From Lotus japonicus (lineage: Eukaryota; Streptophyta; Magnoliopsida; Fabales; Fabaceae): a stretch of 64,000 bases of DNA. Location of the stretch: contig NC_080041.1 of assembly GCF_012489685.1 (NCBI RefSeq), positions 23,859,780 through 23,923,779 on the forward strand, in the 5' to 3' direction. Below, piece by piece: positions 33,066-46,690 of the stretch. Both the position numbers and the translations under genes were made by a program. The notes beneath the pieces were generated by a model. It ran no database searches. It had not been told where the DNA came from and saw nothing but the letters and a program-made list of their open reading frames with translations. Each line of letters begins with the position of its first letter. Position 1 is the first letter of the stretch.

Positions 33066-33852
33066 TTTGGTTTCTAGACTTCCCACCATTGCCCCAATTG
33101 CCTTCTCTTCCACCATCATCCTTATGCCAACACTTCCTCGCCCACAAGAGATTTTGTCGAGCGGTCCTCTTCCATCTCACCCATCCTTACATGTTGCTCT
33201 CGCACGCCCGTTACATGTTACTTTCAAATTGATCTCAACTTCAATCTAAACACGACTTGTTCTCTTAGTAAGCCAATACATGTTGCTTTCAATTTTCTAG
33301 AGACACACTTAATTCTCTCCCCCTAATAACCTTACTCTGCTTTATTTCAACATTATCTGATTATAGTGTAAGAGTATTTGGGTTCATAAACACTGATCAG
33401 GTTTTATTCCAATATTCATATATGCCAATTGGTTGAACTTGTCTATGCATGGGGTCTGATAGTTATAACAAAATATCTTAATTAGGGATTCTTTTAGTTT
33501 GCAGATGTAACATGTTAAGGTCTTATAGTTGGAGAAAGCATAAAACAGAAAACAGAACTAATTAGTAAAAGTGATTTCAATGAAAATTTCCTTGATGACA
33601 AGGAAATGAGAATGTAGACAATCTCCATGAAGTTAATCAGTCCAATTTTTGAATGCCATAGCTATGGAGAAGTAGAACACAAGTAATGTGATGAGAGCCA
33701 TTATTGCCTTAAAGAACTATGGCATGTGGACCAAAAAAATGAAGATATAATGAGGGAAAAGATCAAGAATTAATATGATGAAATTAATTTGAAGATTATA
33801 CAGTTGAAACTTAGCAGGTATATATATTTATTAGTTCTTCCCCTCGGGTACT
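33066..33852 (-). other. Downstream flank and 3' UTR of the RRM gene
   Basis: The part from about 33540 to 33852 is presumably the 3' UTR of the RRM gene. The rest is unassigned; a C-rich stretch at 33067-33200 may belong to the gypsy relic. Confidence 0.35.
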
Positions 33853-36800
33853 TCAACTTTCTGAAGTTATAACTACTCCAGCTGATGTCTCGGATGATGT
33901 ACGCTGCTGAGTCTGAGAATCTGATCACAAACAACCAACCATAATAAACAATAATCACATATCTTAAACATCAAGATTATGAAAAACATATGTATGTTTA
34001 TTACGGAAAATCTTATACATTGGCTAGTGATCATTATTGACTACTCCATAGTCTCTACATGGATGTTTTTAAAACTTTTTTTTCAATTGAAATTTAGGTG
34101 GGATCCCCCAAATTGGGAGGGAGCTCGTATGATAACATGAACAGTTTTGGTTAACTCTAGTTGGTTGTGATTAACACTAGTTAGTTGTTAGTTACTGAGT
34201 AGTTATGGTTGAGTTACTAACAATGTAAGTACTTTATCAGTATATAACAGAAAAACTCTGTAATTGATTGACTATCATTCAATACAGTTTCTAGTTTCTG
34301 TTCTTATCTCTTACACTCTCCCTCTCGCTAGCTCTAGGAATCTCTCAAGTATTAAAATATATTGTTGAACTGAGTATTAATAGTATTTATGCTGAGGATT
34401 AGAGACTGTTGTAGCTGAACTTCAGAGAGGGGTAGATAAATTAAGTTACATGTGCAGTGGTAACATGTAAACATGCAATGTGGGCCAATGCATGAATGGA
34501 AGAGCATTTGACTGATCTTTAAAGAATTAACCACCACATTTTTTCCTACACTGAAGCCACATGCATTCACTGTTACTTTACATGATGACCCTCTCTCTCT
34601 GTCATGACTTTCTTTTCTTTCTCCCACATTGACCACCCATACATGATACGGTTCATGGCACAACCGAGACAGCTCATTCACATGGGTCTGGGGTTGCCCA
34701 TGTGGACCCCCATGGCCACATGTTACAGCCAAATCATTATAATATTTTATAATTTTATTGTGTGTCAGTAACTGCATCATAATTCATAAATCTCTGTGCA
34801 GTAGTGAGTGTACCCCTCTCTCTTTTTTACCCACCCACTCTCTCTGTGTTGGCAATGGCATGTGTTCACAATTTACATTCAGCAAGAATATTGATTAAAG
34901 AAATAAAAGAGTAACTATATGGTTGATTTGATTTCATGTTATTCATTCACATCAGCACTCTTAATCTTCTTTATCATGACTTTATATCACCACAATATGA
35001 TTATATGAAGTTCTACAACAAAATCACATCATTTTCAACTTATTTTTACTATAATTGTTTTTAGTAGTATCAATTCTATCAAAAATGACGTCATTTGAAA
35101 CTCACTTTTACCTTATTCAGTTTTTACAGTATCAATTCTATTCAAAATTACTTCTGTTAACGCTAAACCGAACATGCAGTGAGTTAATTCAAAGTAAGTG
35201 AAGAGAAAATATTACCACTAGGGGAAGGAGAGGGTTGCCTTATTACTGGTTGTTGTTGAATTGGGCGATAAGCAGAGAAGGAACCTTCAATTGGTGTAGT
35301 AGGGTAGTATAAATAGGAGGGTCCAGCTGGCATGCGATGTGCCTGGGGTGTAGAAAACGTACCCCTTGGTGCTGCTTGCACAGAATAGCCATAGTAATAT
35401 GGGGTGGAAGATGATGCTGCTCCATACATTTGTTGATGATAGTATTGTGGTTGCTGATGATGAATCTGAGGGTTATACATTGCAGCCTGCATGTGCTCAC
35501 ACAATTAACACACTAATTAATCAATATTAAGCTAATATCATCCAAACAACTGTCATCCATTATTAGTTAATGAACCTATGGCATTATTTCAGTGAAAATG
35601 ACATGCTCTTAATTGATTATGGGAGAGAGATGAGATGAGATGCTTACTTGGTGGTACCCATAATGATCAGGAGTGTAGGTGGGGTAGCTGCAAATAGAGA
35701 TGAAAGTGATTTAATTACTCAGCAAATATGGAAGGAAATACGTTGAATGCTGTAATGCATTTGTTTCTTAGATAAGCAATTGCTCAAAATGGCAGGCTTC
35801 TCTTGTTGTGGGACTGCTGCTCAATTTAATATATGTGTGTAAAGTTTTCTGGTGAGGAAATTAGAACACATTAATATCATTAGTGTTGGTTCTAGTGAGG
35901 CCCTCAAATTCATCAATGTATAATGAGGGCTTGTACTATTGTGTGCCTTCTTTGTGTTATGGGATGTGTTGTTCCTCACCAAAATCCTATGTGACCACTA
36001 GGTGTGATGTTCTTCCTTATTCCATCAATTATTTTTTGTTATGTAGGCTTGAATATGATAAATATAACCTTACAAAGGTGATTTTTAATTGGTGGAACAA
36101 GAAAGACACATCAAATAGGAACAAAGGATTTCAGTGGTTTTACTGAGATTGACTTTGTTATAACTCACTTCAATGATAGCCTTCTTTTTGGTGGTTGTTA
36201 CCCATCAAGCAGAAAATGGAAGGAATAAAGCATTGATTAAAGAGAATGGTCAAGATGACATCCAATGGATGGAAAATTTTGCATGCACATATAGACAGAA
36301 TATGAAGTCTTGTGGGAACTAACAGAGTAGAGTGAATTGTATCACATTAATATATATCACATTCTAATAAACATCATTAACTTTCAAAAACTGTTAATTA
36401 TTTATTTGAATATAAAAGGGGGAGGTAATAGCTGAGAAAAGGAACAAATTAAGGTACATATTTGCAAGAGAAATTGAAAGAAAAAAACAGACTGAGCTGA
36501 ATATTACATACTGTGTAAATGAGGCTGTGAAAATTACTGATGTCAGAAGTATTAATTTTCATTTGTTTTTGTTTAGATGTTCTTCATTTTTCTTTAGGAG
36601 TACTTGTTAATTTACCAACCAATTTATCCAGTTATGATCACAAGACAAAAATAACATTGCTGGTGAGAAAATGACTTGATGCTACATGACATACAAAAGT
36701 ACTTATAGAGCTGAGGGATTTTATCATGTAAAAGATTATAAATAAAACTAATTGATGCAGGACCACTATGAGACATAAAAATATGTATATATATGCAGTT

Positions 36801-38561
36801 GCCACGGATTACATAATTAATTAGTACCCATTATAACCAACACCTCTGCTCTTACTAGCTATAGATAGATGTACATCAATAATATATGATGCAAAAAATA
36901 ATGCTTCTGGTTGATTGGTTGAATCTACATGTACCCTATTTATGATATTTATAATTCAACAACTTAGTTCATACATTTACCTCCCTTCTCTTTTTTCTTT
37001 TTTCAAAAATATAATATATGAAGGTACAATGTAGAAATACAGGGTGATAAATACATCATAATGTAGAAAATGCAATTTTACTTCATGCATATATCAGAAT
37101 GTTGGATCAACATCTTTGCAGGGCAACTTGTGTATTAGCAAAATGATTTCAAACACAGTCAATAAAAAATTGAATAAGATGAGAAGAATTTTAGTTAATA
37201 AAAAATTCTATCTTTCTATCATTATTTAATTATATTTTAAGATTTGACAAATGCTAGTCAGAACCTTAGCACAGATTAAGGAATCAAAATTATAAAGAGT
37301 AACATGCTTGCATGTACTACCAATACATGAACACCCTATTTTTCAAAATGCATATTTTCAATTTTTCTCAATTATGTTGATAGATAGCTTATGCAAACAT
37401 CAATGCAAGTGATTAAGCTTAATAGGGGGTTAAGAACAAGCAAAGTAGAGGAATGAAATGCAGATTCTATTCTACACATGCAAAAGCAGTTGTTTCTGTG
37501 TTACTGTAATTTTCACTTCACCATAGTTTTTTAAATGATTTTCCAAAGACAATGATAACTTTTAGCCATGTAGTACTTTTTATATTATTGTTGTGATATT
37601 GTGAGGATTTTCACGCTGACACCTTGACCAACTGTAATTGGAGGGAAGCAGTCAAGCGACATATGTAGACAGCAATGTGTGCTTCTATATGCAGTTCTCT
37701 CAATTAATACCATGGACCAGTTCCTTTGACTGTGTGTGACATGGCTAATAAATGCCCCCACTAAATGAACAAAACTAACTCAATAAATAAATTTTGAAAA
37801 AAATCAAAAAGTAAAAAAAACTCACCCATATGGCGGGTACAGTACTGGTGGTGGCGGCGGCATTGGCGCTGGAACACCGCCGTACGACCCTGCCGCACCC
37901 GGTGGTGCTCCCCCTGTCCCCACTACCCCACCTTGAAATGTACCCCTTCCTGCAAACAAAAATTACCCCATCCATCATTTTTCTTGTGTAAATAAGTTTG
38001 ATAAAAGGAATCAAACACTGCACATTATTGATATGTGTTGTACAATGATGATTCAGCTCAAATAAACAAAAAGCATGTATATTTTTTTATACATATATAT
38101 GTATACCTCTTGGAGGTGATGGTCTAGGCCTTCCTAGTGAAGCAATGTTACAATTTGCTCTTCTTCCATCTATTATTGGGTTTGGATCAGCACAAGCCCT
38201 TCTTGCTGATTCTGGATCACGGAATGTTACCTGCCAGTTGCATATAAAAATATATAACAATCAAATCAAACACAAGAATAAGCAGAAAGATTCAAAGACA
38301 TTATTCACTCTGCAAGGAGTGAAATGAAGTAGGAGTGTGTGTGAGTGTTTAGAGAGTGTGAGAGATAAATTAACATACGAATCCATAGCCTTTTGATTTT
38401 GCAGTGTTCTTATCAGTGATAATGACAGCTTCAAGAATGTCACCAAACTGCTCAAAATAGCTGCGCATTTCTTCAGTTGGAGTCTCCCAAGCTAGTCCTC
38501 CAACAAACACTTTGGTGAACGTGGTGTCTCCGAACTGTGATCGGTAATGTGGGTAAGCCAT
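33853..38561 (-). CDS. RRM-domain RNA-binding protein, six exons
   Basis: Minus-strand exons are 38561-38379, 38230-38107, 37949-37826, 35687-35648, 35486-35216 and 33920-33853; all junctions are GT..AG and the phases give 269 residues. A single RRM runs from about residue 15 to 90 with RNP2 KVFVGGL (17-23) and RNP1 KGYGFVTF (57-64), followed by [20 protein letters not shown]. The rest is glycine-, proline-, tyrosine- and glutamine-rich ([51 protein letters not shown]), typical of the plant RBM24/38-like group (Arabidopsis At1g20880/At1g76460, often named ARP1-like). It probably binds mRNA; specific targets are unknown. The start is set at [12 protein letters not shown] by conservation, although an in-frame ATG lies 24 codons upstream. 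Exon 4 is only 40 bp. Confidence 0.94.
33921..35215 (-). other. Intron 5 of the RRM gene with LTR-like sequence
   Basis: The intron runs from GTAATA to GATCAG. Bases about 34128-34330 (plus strand) resemble a retroelement LTR end: repeated TTGGTTGTGATTAACACTAG-type words, then ATATAACAGAAAAACTCTG, TTCAATACAG and a run of CTTACACTCTCCCTCTC. I suspect a copia LTR remnant but see no target duplication. Confidence 0.45.
35688..37825 (-). other. Intron 3 of the RRM gene (2138 bp)
   Basis: A long AT-rich intron with donor GTGAG and acceptor TTTGCAG. No transposon end or RNA gene was recognised in it. Confidence 0.7.
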
Positions 38562-39065
38562 GGCATAAAAGAGTGAAAATGTGTCCTTGTTTACTGCATG
38601 AAACGTTACTCCTGGCGTGTCGCGCTCATTCAAGCTCGGCTCCTCCGCTCAGTTTTCTTGATTTTATAATATGAAATGCAAAGAAGCAAAGTTTGTTGGT
38701 TTCTTCTGAGTTTGTGTGCTCTTTCTAACAGCACCATCCAATGTTGACACACCACTTCTGAGAATGGATTGTGGAATTTGAAGATGTCTCTTGGGAAGAA
38801 AAAAAAGTGGTGGGTGTGTAAGGTTTATGATGATGTCTTGAAGAGGTATCGTTGTTATTATTTGATGGTTGTTTGCAACAGAGGCGTTGGTTAATTAAAA
38901 CAAAAATATGAAAAGGGGAAAAAAATAATTGAAAAAAGAGTGGTGGAGGAGAGAGAAAGAGATCTGACAGCTGCAAACTCCTCTAATTTGCTGGCCAAAC
39001 AGAGAAGAAGGAGGAGGAGGTTATGTTGTGCTTTGTTGTAGTAGTAGTAGAATGAGAATCACAAG
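38562..39065 (-). promoter_or_regulatory. 5' leader and proximal promoter of the RRM gene
   Basis: The minus strand is CT-rich around 38940-39040 (CTCCTCCTCCTTCTTCTCTG, CTTTCTCTCTCC), as in many plant leaders. An in-frame ATG at 38633 would add [19 protein letters not shown] and five more residues to the protein. Confidence 0.4.
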
Positions 39066-40736
39066 TGACAGCTGAGTTGGTAACTCACTCTATGTGTGAT
39101 CCTCTCTGTCTCTGCATTAATATCCTCTCCCACCATCCAATCAATTTTCCGTTTTGACTTAATCTCTGCTTGTCCTTGTGTTCTTCTCCCCAAGATTTCT
39201 CATTACTTTACTGCTGTAATACAACACATTAAGTGCACGTTTGAATACACGGTAAAAAAAAATTAAGGTCAATTCAAAATTACCATGAATAAAAGTAAAG
39301 TTTAGAAAAATTACACTCATCCACCATGATTTTGGCTCACCATATTATTTTAAGTGTTGTTCAAATGCACTTAGTCAGAATCTAGTCAATGGATTCAAAC
39401 ATGCTATACATTACACAACCATATATCATGCTTAGTTAGTTTTTATACAAGGATTTTCTCCCTTTTCTAAAATTGTTTATTCTTGTTAATTTACTGTTAA
39501 CAAACAAAAGAGTATTTGTAAGACGAAAATGATTTATAGATATCCGCATAGTGCAGACATTCACGGTGGAAAAAATGAGTGAGACATAGTATGAATATGG
39601 TGTATAATAGATGTGATAAAAAAACGAAATAAAGAAAAATGAAGTGTTTATTAGGTATATGTACTGTTTTGTTCATTTCTTATGTTGAATTATCATTACT
39701 TTTTGTAAAAAATGTTGGCTTCTCCAAGATAAGGACCCTCTGATCATCATCAACTGACCCTTTTTACATGAAAAGGAGAAATTGTATAATTGATAAGGGG
39801 TGCATGCTACGGTTGGCACAGATTGTCTTTGGGAATGAGCTGAAAATTTATAATTTTCAGTGGCTTCCTTTTTCCAATGTGTTTGTTTGTTGCAGCTAAG
39901 GTTATTGTATACATGATGTGCAGAGTGAAAAATACTTAATTATCTTTTCCAATTTGACCTTCACCTATTTTCTTTGACGTGCCTTTTGTTGGTTAATTAC
40001 ATTTGATCATAGTCATAGACACATGTGCTTGGGTGATTAACCGGACCAATCACATTGCACCTTTCTTTCTTTATGTTGGGACCAAAGTATATCCCACATG
40101 ACCCCAAATCCTCTAATCATAAGCTATTACAGTGCAAATCAACCAAAATGAACAGGAACAGTTACCATTAGTACTTTAATTACTGATTTATTTATTTATT
40201 TTCTGTGAAGCCTGAGTTAATGATCAGTGGTTGATAAGAAGTCATGTGCAAGAAAGACATCAACTAGGAGCTAGGATATGAAAACAAAATTAGAGACTGT
40301 TATAAGGTACATGTAGATCCATCAATTCACACCACATCATTCCTACATAAACTAATCCCAATATCACCCTAATATCCCAGTTATTTAATTACTAATGGTA
40401 GACCACTATCTTGTCCACAAGCCAACAAAGAATGAGAGGAGCACAAACTCACATACCCTGGCACCTAATTAACAAGACTTTTTCAATTATGATTTAACTT
40501 CCCCATAGTCTTAGTTGGATCATACATGTTTGGCACTCCCTCTTGATGTAGAGCTTTGCTTTAATGATCACACGTCATATATAGATTTTTTGACAAAATA
40601 TATTTTATGAGAGATAATTCTGTTTGACTCAGGAATAACAACGTCTTTGAGCATGTTGAGAAATTGGGAGCAATTTTATAAACTTAATTATACTTGGTTA
40701 AAATTAATTCTAACAAGTAAAAATGATGTTTGTCTC
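39066..40736. other. Intergenic, no gene seen
   Basis: About 1.7 kb of AT-rich sequence with no conserved frame or recognised complete transposon. Confidence 0.3.
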
Positions 40737-41496
40737 TACAAAATGGTTGTTGTTGCATCAAACATAAACAATTCTGAGATTTCACAAATTGAATTTTAAA
40801 ATATTACCCTACTAAAACTACTTTTTTCATAAAAGGTATGTTTCGACCGGCTTCGAAGCCAAAAGGCTCAATAGCATCACGAGATTCACGACCAATCCAA
40901 AAAACTTACTCTTAAGTAAGTGTCATAAGGGCGGACTACATGACTTAGCAATGAAAAATCCCTTCCCAGCCAGTGTCCTAGCAGACCATGTAAGGGCCAA
41001 GATACAATAGAAAGAGCAAGGTGGTCAGAGGCCAACCAGGTAAGGTCTTCCCCACACTTGCAGAGGAAATAACATGTCTCGAGTCTAAAAATACAAGTGT
41101 GGTCGTTCATTTACTTAAAATACAAAATGGTTGTTGCATCAAACATAATCAATTCTGAGATTTCACAAATTGAATTTTATAATATTACCCTACTAAAACT
41201 ACTTTTTTCATAAAAGGTATGTTTCGACCGGCTTCGAAGCCAAAAGCTCAATAGCATCACGAGATTCACGACCAATCCAAAAAATTTACTCTTAAGTAAG
41301 TGTCAAAAGGGCGGACTAGATGACTTAGCAATGAAAAGTCCCTTCCGAGCCAGTGTCCTAGCGGACCATGTAAGAGCCAAGATACAATAGACAGAGCAAG
41401 GGGGCCAGAAGCCAACCAGGTAAGGTCTTCCCCACACTTGCAGAGGAAATAACGTGTCTCGAGTCTAAAAATACAAGTGTGGTCGTTCATTTACTT
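40737..41496. repeat. 380-bp tandem duplication
   Basis: Copy 1 (40737-41116) and copy 2 (41121-41496) are direct repeats of one unit starting TACAAAATGG and ending GTCGTTCATTTACTTAA. They differ by scattered substitutions and two small indels. Each carries the same 74-codon minus-strand frame, which is not a protein I recognise. The unit includes TTCGACCGGCTTCGAAGCC and looks like part of a retroelement LTR or leader. Confidence 0.85.
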
Positions 41497-41710
41497 AATA
41501 TGTAATTCAGTCTAGCATTTCTTTGAGTTTCTTCTAAGACTCAAGGATCCTCTCTCCGCTCTCACATTGACTTGAGCGACTGAGTGTTTTTTGCAGTTAT
41601 ACCCCAACTTTGTGGATCAACACCACCTCGCATCTAGAGCCATTCTTGGCCTTGCTCCACTAGAGACCGAGGAGAACCTCCTAGTTTACTTCAGGTAGAA
41701 CTGTTTCCGG
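41497..41710 (+). mobile_element. Ty3/gypsy LTR remnant (U5-like)
   Basis: TTGAGTTTCTTCTAAGACTC followed by CACATTGACTTGAGCGACTG and then a stretch with ACCTCGCATCTAGAGCC resembles the R-U5 end of Tat-type gypsy LTRs, where the phrase TGACTTGAGCG is characteristic. It shares this phrase with 46240-46420. No boundaries are defined. Confidence 0.4.
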
Positions 41711-43670
41711 ACATAAATCACATTATTTTAACTCATGCGCAATTTTAGTAGAGTCAACTCTATCTAAAATAAATTATGCTAACGCTAATCCAAACAAACA
41801 TTTTGTGGACTAGCTCTTCTAAGGAGGGTTTTCCATATACAAGACTTGAGCTCGAGACCTAACTTGTAAGTTTTAAATCGCGGTCTACAACCGCAATTGT
41901 TGTCGCAACGTATATGTATTTGGACTCACTATTCAGCATCACGACCGCAATTGTTATTGCATCAACTTGCATTTGTCATCAATTTCGCAAGGGAGTCCCT
42001 ATCGCAACTGTGATATGAAAAATCATTGATCTAGAGCTTGGCTTTAATGATCGATCATGAATCATATATGGTTTTTCTAATAACTTTTTGCTAGTGAGCC
42101 AACGATGAGCACAGAACAGAGGCACGAGCACCCACCCCACCACCCCGCAAAGAACAGTGCAGCAAACACAACACACACACACACAAAGGAAGATGCAGAA
42201 GGAGTCATTATCTAAATTGTTGCCAGCGTTAGGGACGAGGAGACAGCTATAAGGAGTAAGGACCCTGTGGTTTTTTATGTTAAAAAAAAAGCCCTGCAAA
42301 CACAAGCGAGCCCCGTGAACTGGCAAGTCCTTTCCACCACGTGGGGTCCTATCAGAGAGTGTTGAACAAGAACAACTATGAGCTGGATTTCCATCTACTT
42401 GCTTTTATACTCAAGGGATTTTAGGACCAACATTGTCATTATAAGATCAACACCAACCTGGCCTTGATCAACCAATATCAGCCAATCAATGGCCCATTTA
42501 AGGATGCAGTGTTTCTCAGGACAACATACTTGTGTTTCCTAACCCATTAAGCTTTCACCATATAAAGCTCCCCTTCATATTCTTTTCTTATAGACTTTCA
42601 CTTTGGGCTATCACATTTCATTTCTTCATCAGTTTTCATCTTTGCAGAAATTTTCCATGCCCCCCTCCTAACGGCTGCCCATGATAATTAACCAATAAGG
42701 GATTGTTTAGTATAATAAGTATGATGTTGGAACTAAAATCTCACATTTGATAGTTCGAAGGGACAATAATTTAAAGTATATAAGATCGGGTGTTATAAGT
42801 TCAACTGCCTTGAGGCATTTTTCAACCATACTACATGTTCATCCAGCCTAAGTGGACAGACCTAGGCAGAGGTTTAAGGGGGCAGTTGCCCCCAAGAGAG
42901 ACACTAATTAATTGTCCTCATAGTATAGTACTAAAGAGTTGTTTTCATTCCCTAATTTTTGCATGCTGTTTCTTTTGACTAGTGATAATTAATTTTATTG
43001 AATGTGTTAAAATTTCACCTCTTTTTATCTATTTTGTCTGGTTGATTATGTTCCTAAGCCTAACACTCTTCCGAATTTATAAATATATTTAGGTTCGCAC
43101 TTCTAAGTCCAACACTAGTCAACATAGATATAATGAATTTTAAAATTTACATTTTAGTGATTAATAAGGAGATGACACCATAATCTTTTAAATTAGAGAG
43201 ACTATTAGAGAGCTACAATTACTATGGGACTCCATCTCTCCCTTGTTTAAAATAAAAGGTGAAGAAAGTGAAATCCCTTCCACCTCAAAGGGAAGAGGAT
43301 CTTATCATGACCAAACTCCATGACTTCATGATATGTGCCCAATAACTCCAAATGTCACATTTTGGCTAATGGGATTCTAGCAACATTGTTACCTTTTTGT
43401 TACAAACTAGGATAAAGACCTTTCACAATCTAATCAGCTATAGAAAGTATCTTCCGTAATCATGTCTGAAAATTCATTACCTATTGAATAATTTGGATAT
43501 TAGATTCAGCAAGATAGAGGAGAAAGCTGATTCTGATCCGATAAGTAGCATTGAGAATAGAAAGGCTAGCTAGTGCTCTCCTAGCAATTGAAGGTAATTT
43601 TTTCAATGATTGCAAGGCTAAATAACAAACGATAATGTTTTGTTTCCAGGTTGTTAAAATAAAGTTTAAT
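41711..43670. other. Intergenic, no gene seen
   Basis: Mixed sequence. The tract at 42030-42060 (TAGAGCTTGGCTTTAATGAT) repeats one near 40550, hinting at further local duplication. A (CA)n-like run lies at about 42165-42185. No supported gene. Confidence 0.3.
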
Positions 43671-43840
43671 TTTGATGCACCTACGGTACGGTGTAAAGTT
43701 TTTTTACACCGTCAACCAATCAGATTTCAAGGATGTGACATGTCAATTAAAAAAATTAAATGAAAAGAAAGATTTTCTCACATCTTGAAATCTGATTGGT
43801 TGATGGTGTAAAAAAACTTTACACCGTCGGTGCATCAAAC
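43671..43840. mobile_element. Foldback MITE, about 170 bp
   Basis: The left arm TTTGATGCACC..GGTGTAAAGTTTTTTTACACCG then TCAACCAATCAGATTTCAAG is mirrored by the right arm CTTGAAATCTGATTGGTTGA then GGTGTAAAAAAACTTTACACC and GGTGCATCAAA. Nearly the whole element is one hairpin with an AT-rich loop. Smaller palindromes (GTGTAAA..TTTACAC) lie inside each arm. No clear target duplication was seen. Confidence 0.85.
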
Positions 43841-46239
43841 TTTTTCTCGTTAAAATAATCCATGAGGGTTACTTAATCTCACTCTAATGAATCAATATAA
43901 TTATTTATAAAAAAATAATAAATAAAATATAAAATTTTAGGTCATTTATCTTAAATATGATTGGTCCATCTAAGACTATGAGTTGTCTAACCTAAATTTT
44001 CAATGGGTCATTTAGATAACTCTTTTGTTTACACTCCACTAAGAGGAGGCACAATCACATGTAAACGTTCATCACCATATATCAGTTTGACTTTTTTCTT
44101 TAAGAGAAAATTAATGATTCCTTAACCTAAGTTAATTTACACATGTCAGAGCCAACTTGTCAATTAGGTCAAACCAGTCTAATATGATAGGAAGAATAAG
44201 AGAATAATGTAGTGTATGTGAGATGTCGTAACTATTCAAGTACTTAAAAATCAGGATTAACAAATATTTGGTGCACAAGCACAACTCATTTCAACCCTAC
44301 AGTCCCACCCTTGTCTCTTGATATATAGTGACTTCCATAGTGCAGCAACATCAACATCATCATGAAGCATTTGAAAAGAATAAGAGAGGCATGCAGATCT
44401 AATTGATGGTGCCTCAATCTCATTTACCACTATTGGAAGTGGAAAGTGAAAAACAACCCTCTTTATATTTCTATGGTCATCAAAATTTCATGGATGAAGC
44501 TGCTCAAGTTATTCTTGGCTAGAAAACCATTATACACAGTTTGCTTGTTCTTTTGGCAGAACAAAAGTAAAAGGAAAAAATAAAATAAAAGCTGAATTAT
44601 TGAGACATCATCCACGTTACCACCTTACCATCTCAATGGCCCTCTATTTCCTAGTCCCCAAAAGATCATGTACTGTCTTTCTAGCCAAAAAAGGAAAAGG
44701 GAAGAAAAAGATGTCATTTACTTCCGTATATACTCTTGTACAGTTGTTCTTCACTGAGTTGAGTTAATGTAGTTAGAAATCAAAACTATCACTCTATGAG
44801 AAAGCTATAAAATTGACTGAACCAATTTAGAAGGTCAAAACAAAAAAGAAAACTCATACCTTCATGGTTTGTTTCGCAGTTGTCCTGTCGCATGCATTCA
44901 ATATAGTTTATTACTCATCCTTAATTTAAAGATAATTGTGCTATTTATTAAATAGGTAAGGAATAATTCTGCTCAAATCACTTAAGCGTGAAAAGAAGCC
45001 TCAGAGCTCAACATTAAGAGATGATCATCAATATCATCTACTTCAACATGTAGAGTAGACATTCTTTAGTGCTAAATTCTTTCTACCTCTATCATGAAAT
45101 TGAACATAAAGTATATGCTTAAGAGTCAAATTTGACGAACAATACTTTATAGTTCTTAAGCTTAATTGTGCCTCAGAGCTCAACATTAAGAGATGTACTA
45201 GCATAATTGTGCTAGTTTATTACTCCTTCAATTGAAGATTGGAAAGGATTATCTCGATTGTTCTTGTGGGAATCTACCGAACAAATTAAGGGGAAATTAC
45301 ATGAACAAGGTCAATCGTTCAAGAAGAAATACATCTATAAGACTATGAGGCAGTGAAGTAACAAACCACTTAGTGATTTTCTTCCTCAATTCCATGTTGA
45401 AATTTTCGTAATACCGGTTTGGGATCAAAGAAAATCCTTGAATTGGTAACCAACTTTGTATTGAATGGGACATCATTTCATTCACTCTTAATAAACGTCT
45501 CCAACCAACATAACTAGAAATTTGAGCCTAAACGGAAGAATATAAGAATGCAATTTCTTCGCCCCAATAACATAAGCGAAAAGCTGATTACTACACGAGA
45601 AACTTCTATGACGAGAAGGTTTCAGAAGTAGGAAAATTTTCCTACCAGACAGAAGGAACCTTCAATAACTATTAAGAGGACTCTTGACATCCTTAAAGGA
45701 AAAATGGCATTAGTTGTGCAAAGAATTGTGATGACCAACTTATGCGCGTCTAAAATGGATGTTATTTTCCTTGTTTTTACCATAATTTTGTTCCTGATTG
45801 TTGCACTTTATATTCAGAACTCATGTGTTTTTAAGTTGAAGAATAAAAATTGACTGAATGGGGAAGGGTGACCTTTTGACACGCAATCATTTCTAGAAAT
45901 ACAACTATTGGAAATACGCTTTTTCATTAATTGCAACATTCTCGATTTAGACACGTGTGGCGGAATCAAAAGACTTTGAAAACTGAAATTCTAGAGAAAA
46001 TGCTAAGTGATCATAAGACAATTTAAGACCATCTCAATAAAGGGAAACTCCTAACGAGATTATTGATATACCAATTTCATGTCATACTTTACATGTCAAG
46101 CGAGAAACAAATGTCTAGCAACCATGTGAGAACCACAAAGGCTTCACGAGATCAATTAGTTAAGGAACGTCTCCTCCTACGTAAGACCGATTAGTCAGAC
46201 GTCGACTCATTTATTGACAATCACACAAGTTAAGGGTAA
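43841..46239. other. Intergenic, no gene seen; scrambled short duplications
   Basis: A 25-base phrase beginning CCTCAGAGCTCAACATTAAG occurs at about 45000 and 45174, and TAATTGTGCTA with TTTATTACTC recurs nearby, indicating local rearrangement. The segment around 43930-44025 ends GGGTCATTTAGATAACTC, related to the MITE terminus at 61248. No gene is supported. Confidence 0.35.
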
Positions 46240-46425
46240 CCATGATTTCAGAAGACCTTCTAGAAGGCATCAATTATGATGGACACCAAGCCTATAAATA
46301 CATTTGTAGTGGTTCATTTATCTATGTATTACACATTATACTAAACTTTGAGTTCTTCTTAAACTTTGAGATTCTCTTTTTGTTTTCTCACTGACTTGAG
46401 CGTATAGAATTTAATCACACAATAT
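46240..46425 (+). mobile_element. Ty3/gypsy LTR remnant with TATA box
   Basis: CCTATAAATACATTTGTAG at about 46291 is a TATA region, followed by CTTTGAGTTCTTCTTAAAC and CTCACTGACTTGAGCG, as in the R-U5 of Tat-type gypsy LTRs. It shares TGACTTGAGCG with 41570. The boundaries are lost. Confidence 0.45.
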
Positions 46426-46690
46426 CATTTTTTTGGAGCAAACTTAACAAAAACTTGTTTTTGTGTCTTACCCTTATCACAAAATTGTTTTGGTCAAAAA
46501 ACTTAACACAATATAAAATGTGGGTTTTGTACATATCAAGCTACCATAGGAGAGGCCCAACAAGTGACCAGTTCAAGTTACACAATATGCGGGTTCCAAT
46601 TGCGCATCTCCCAACACCCCAAAATAAAAAAGAGGGTGGGCCATATAATTTTAAAGTTTAAATTCGTAATATTGAATAATAGTTACAACT

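Noticed and set aside
45297..45485. 62-codon minus-strand frame
   Set aside because: No recognisable motif, no splice context, and located in scrambled intergenic sequence.
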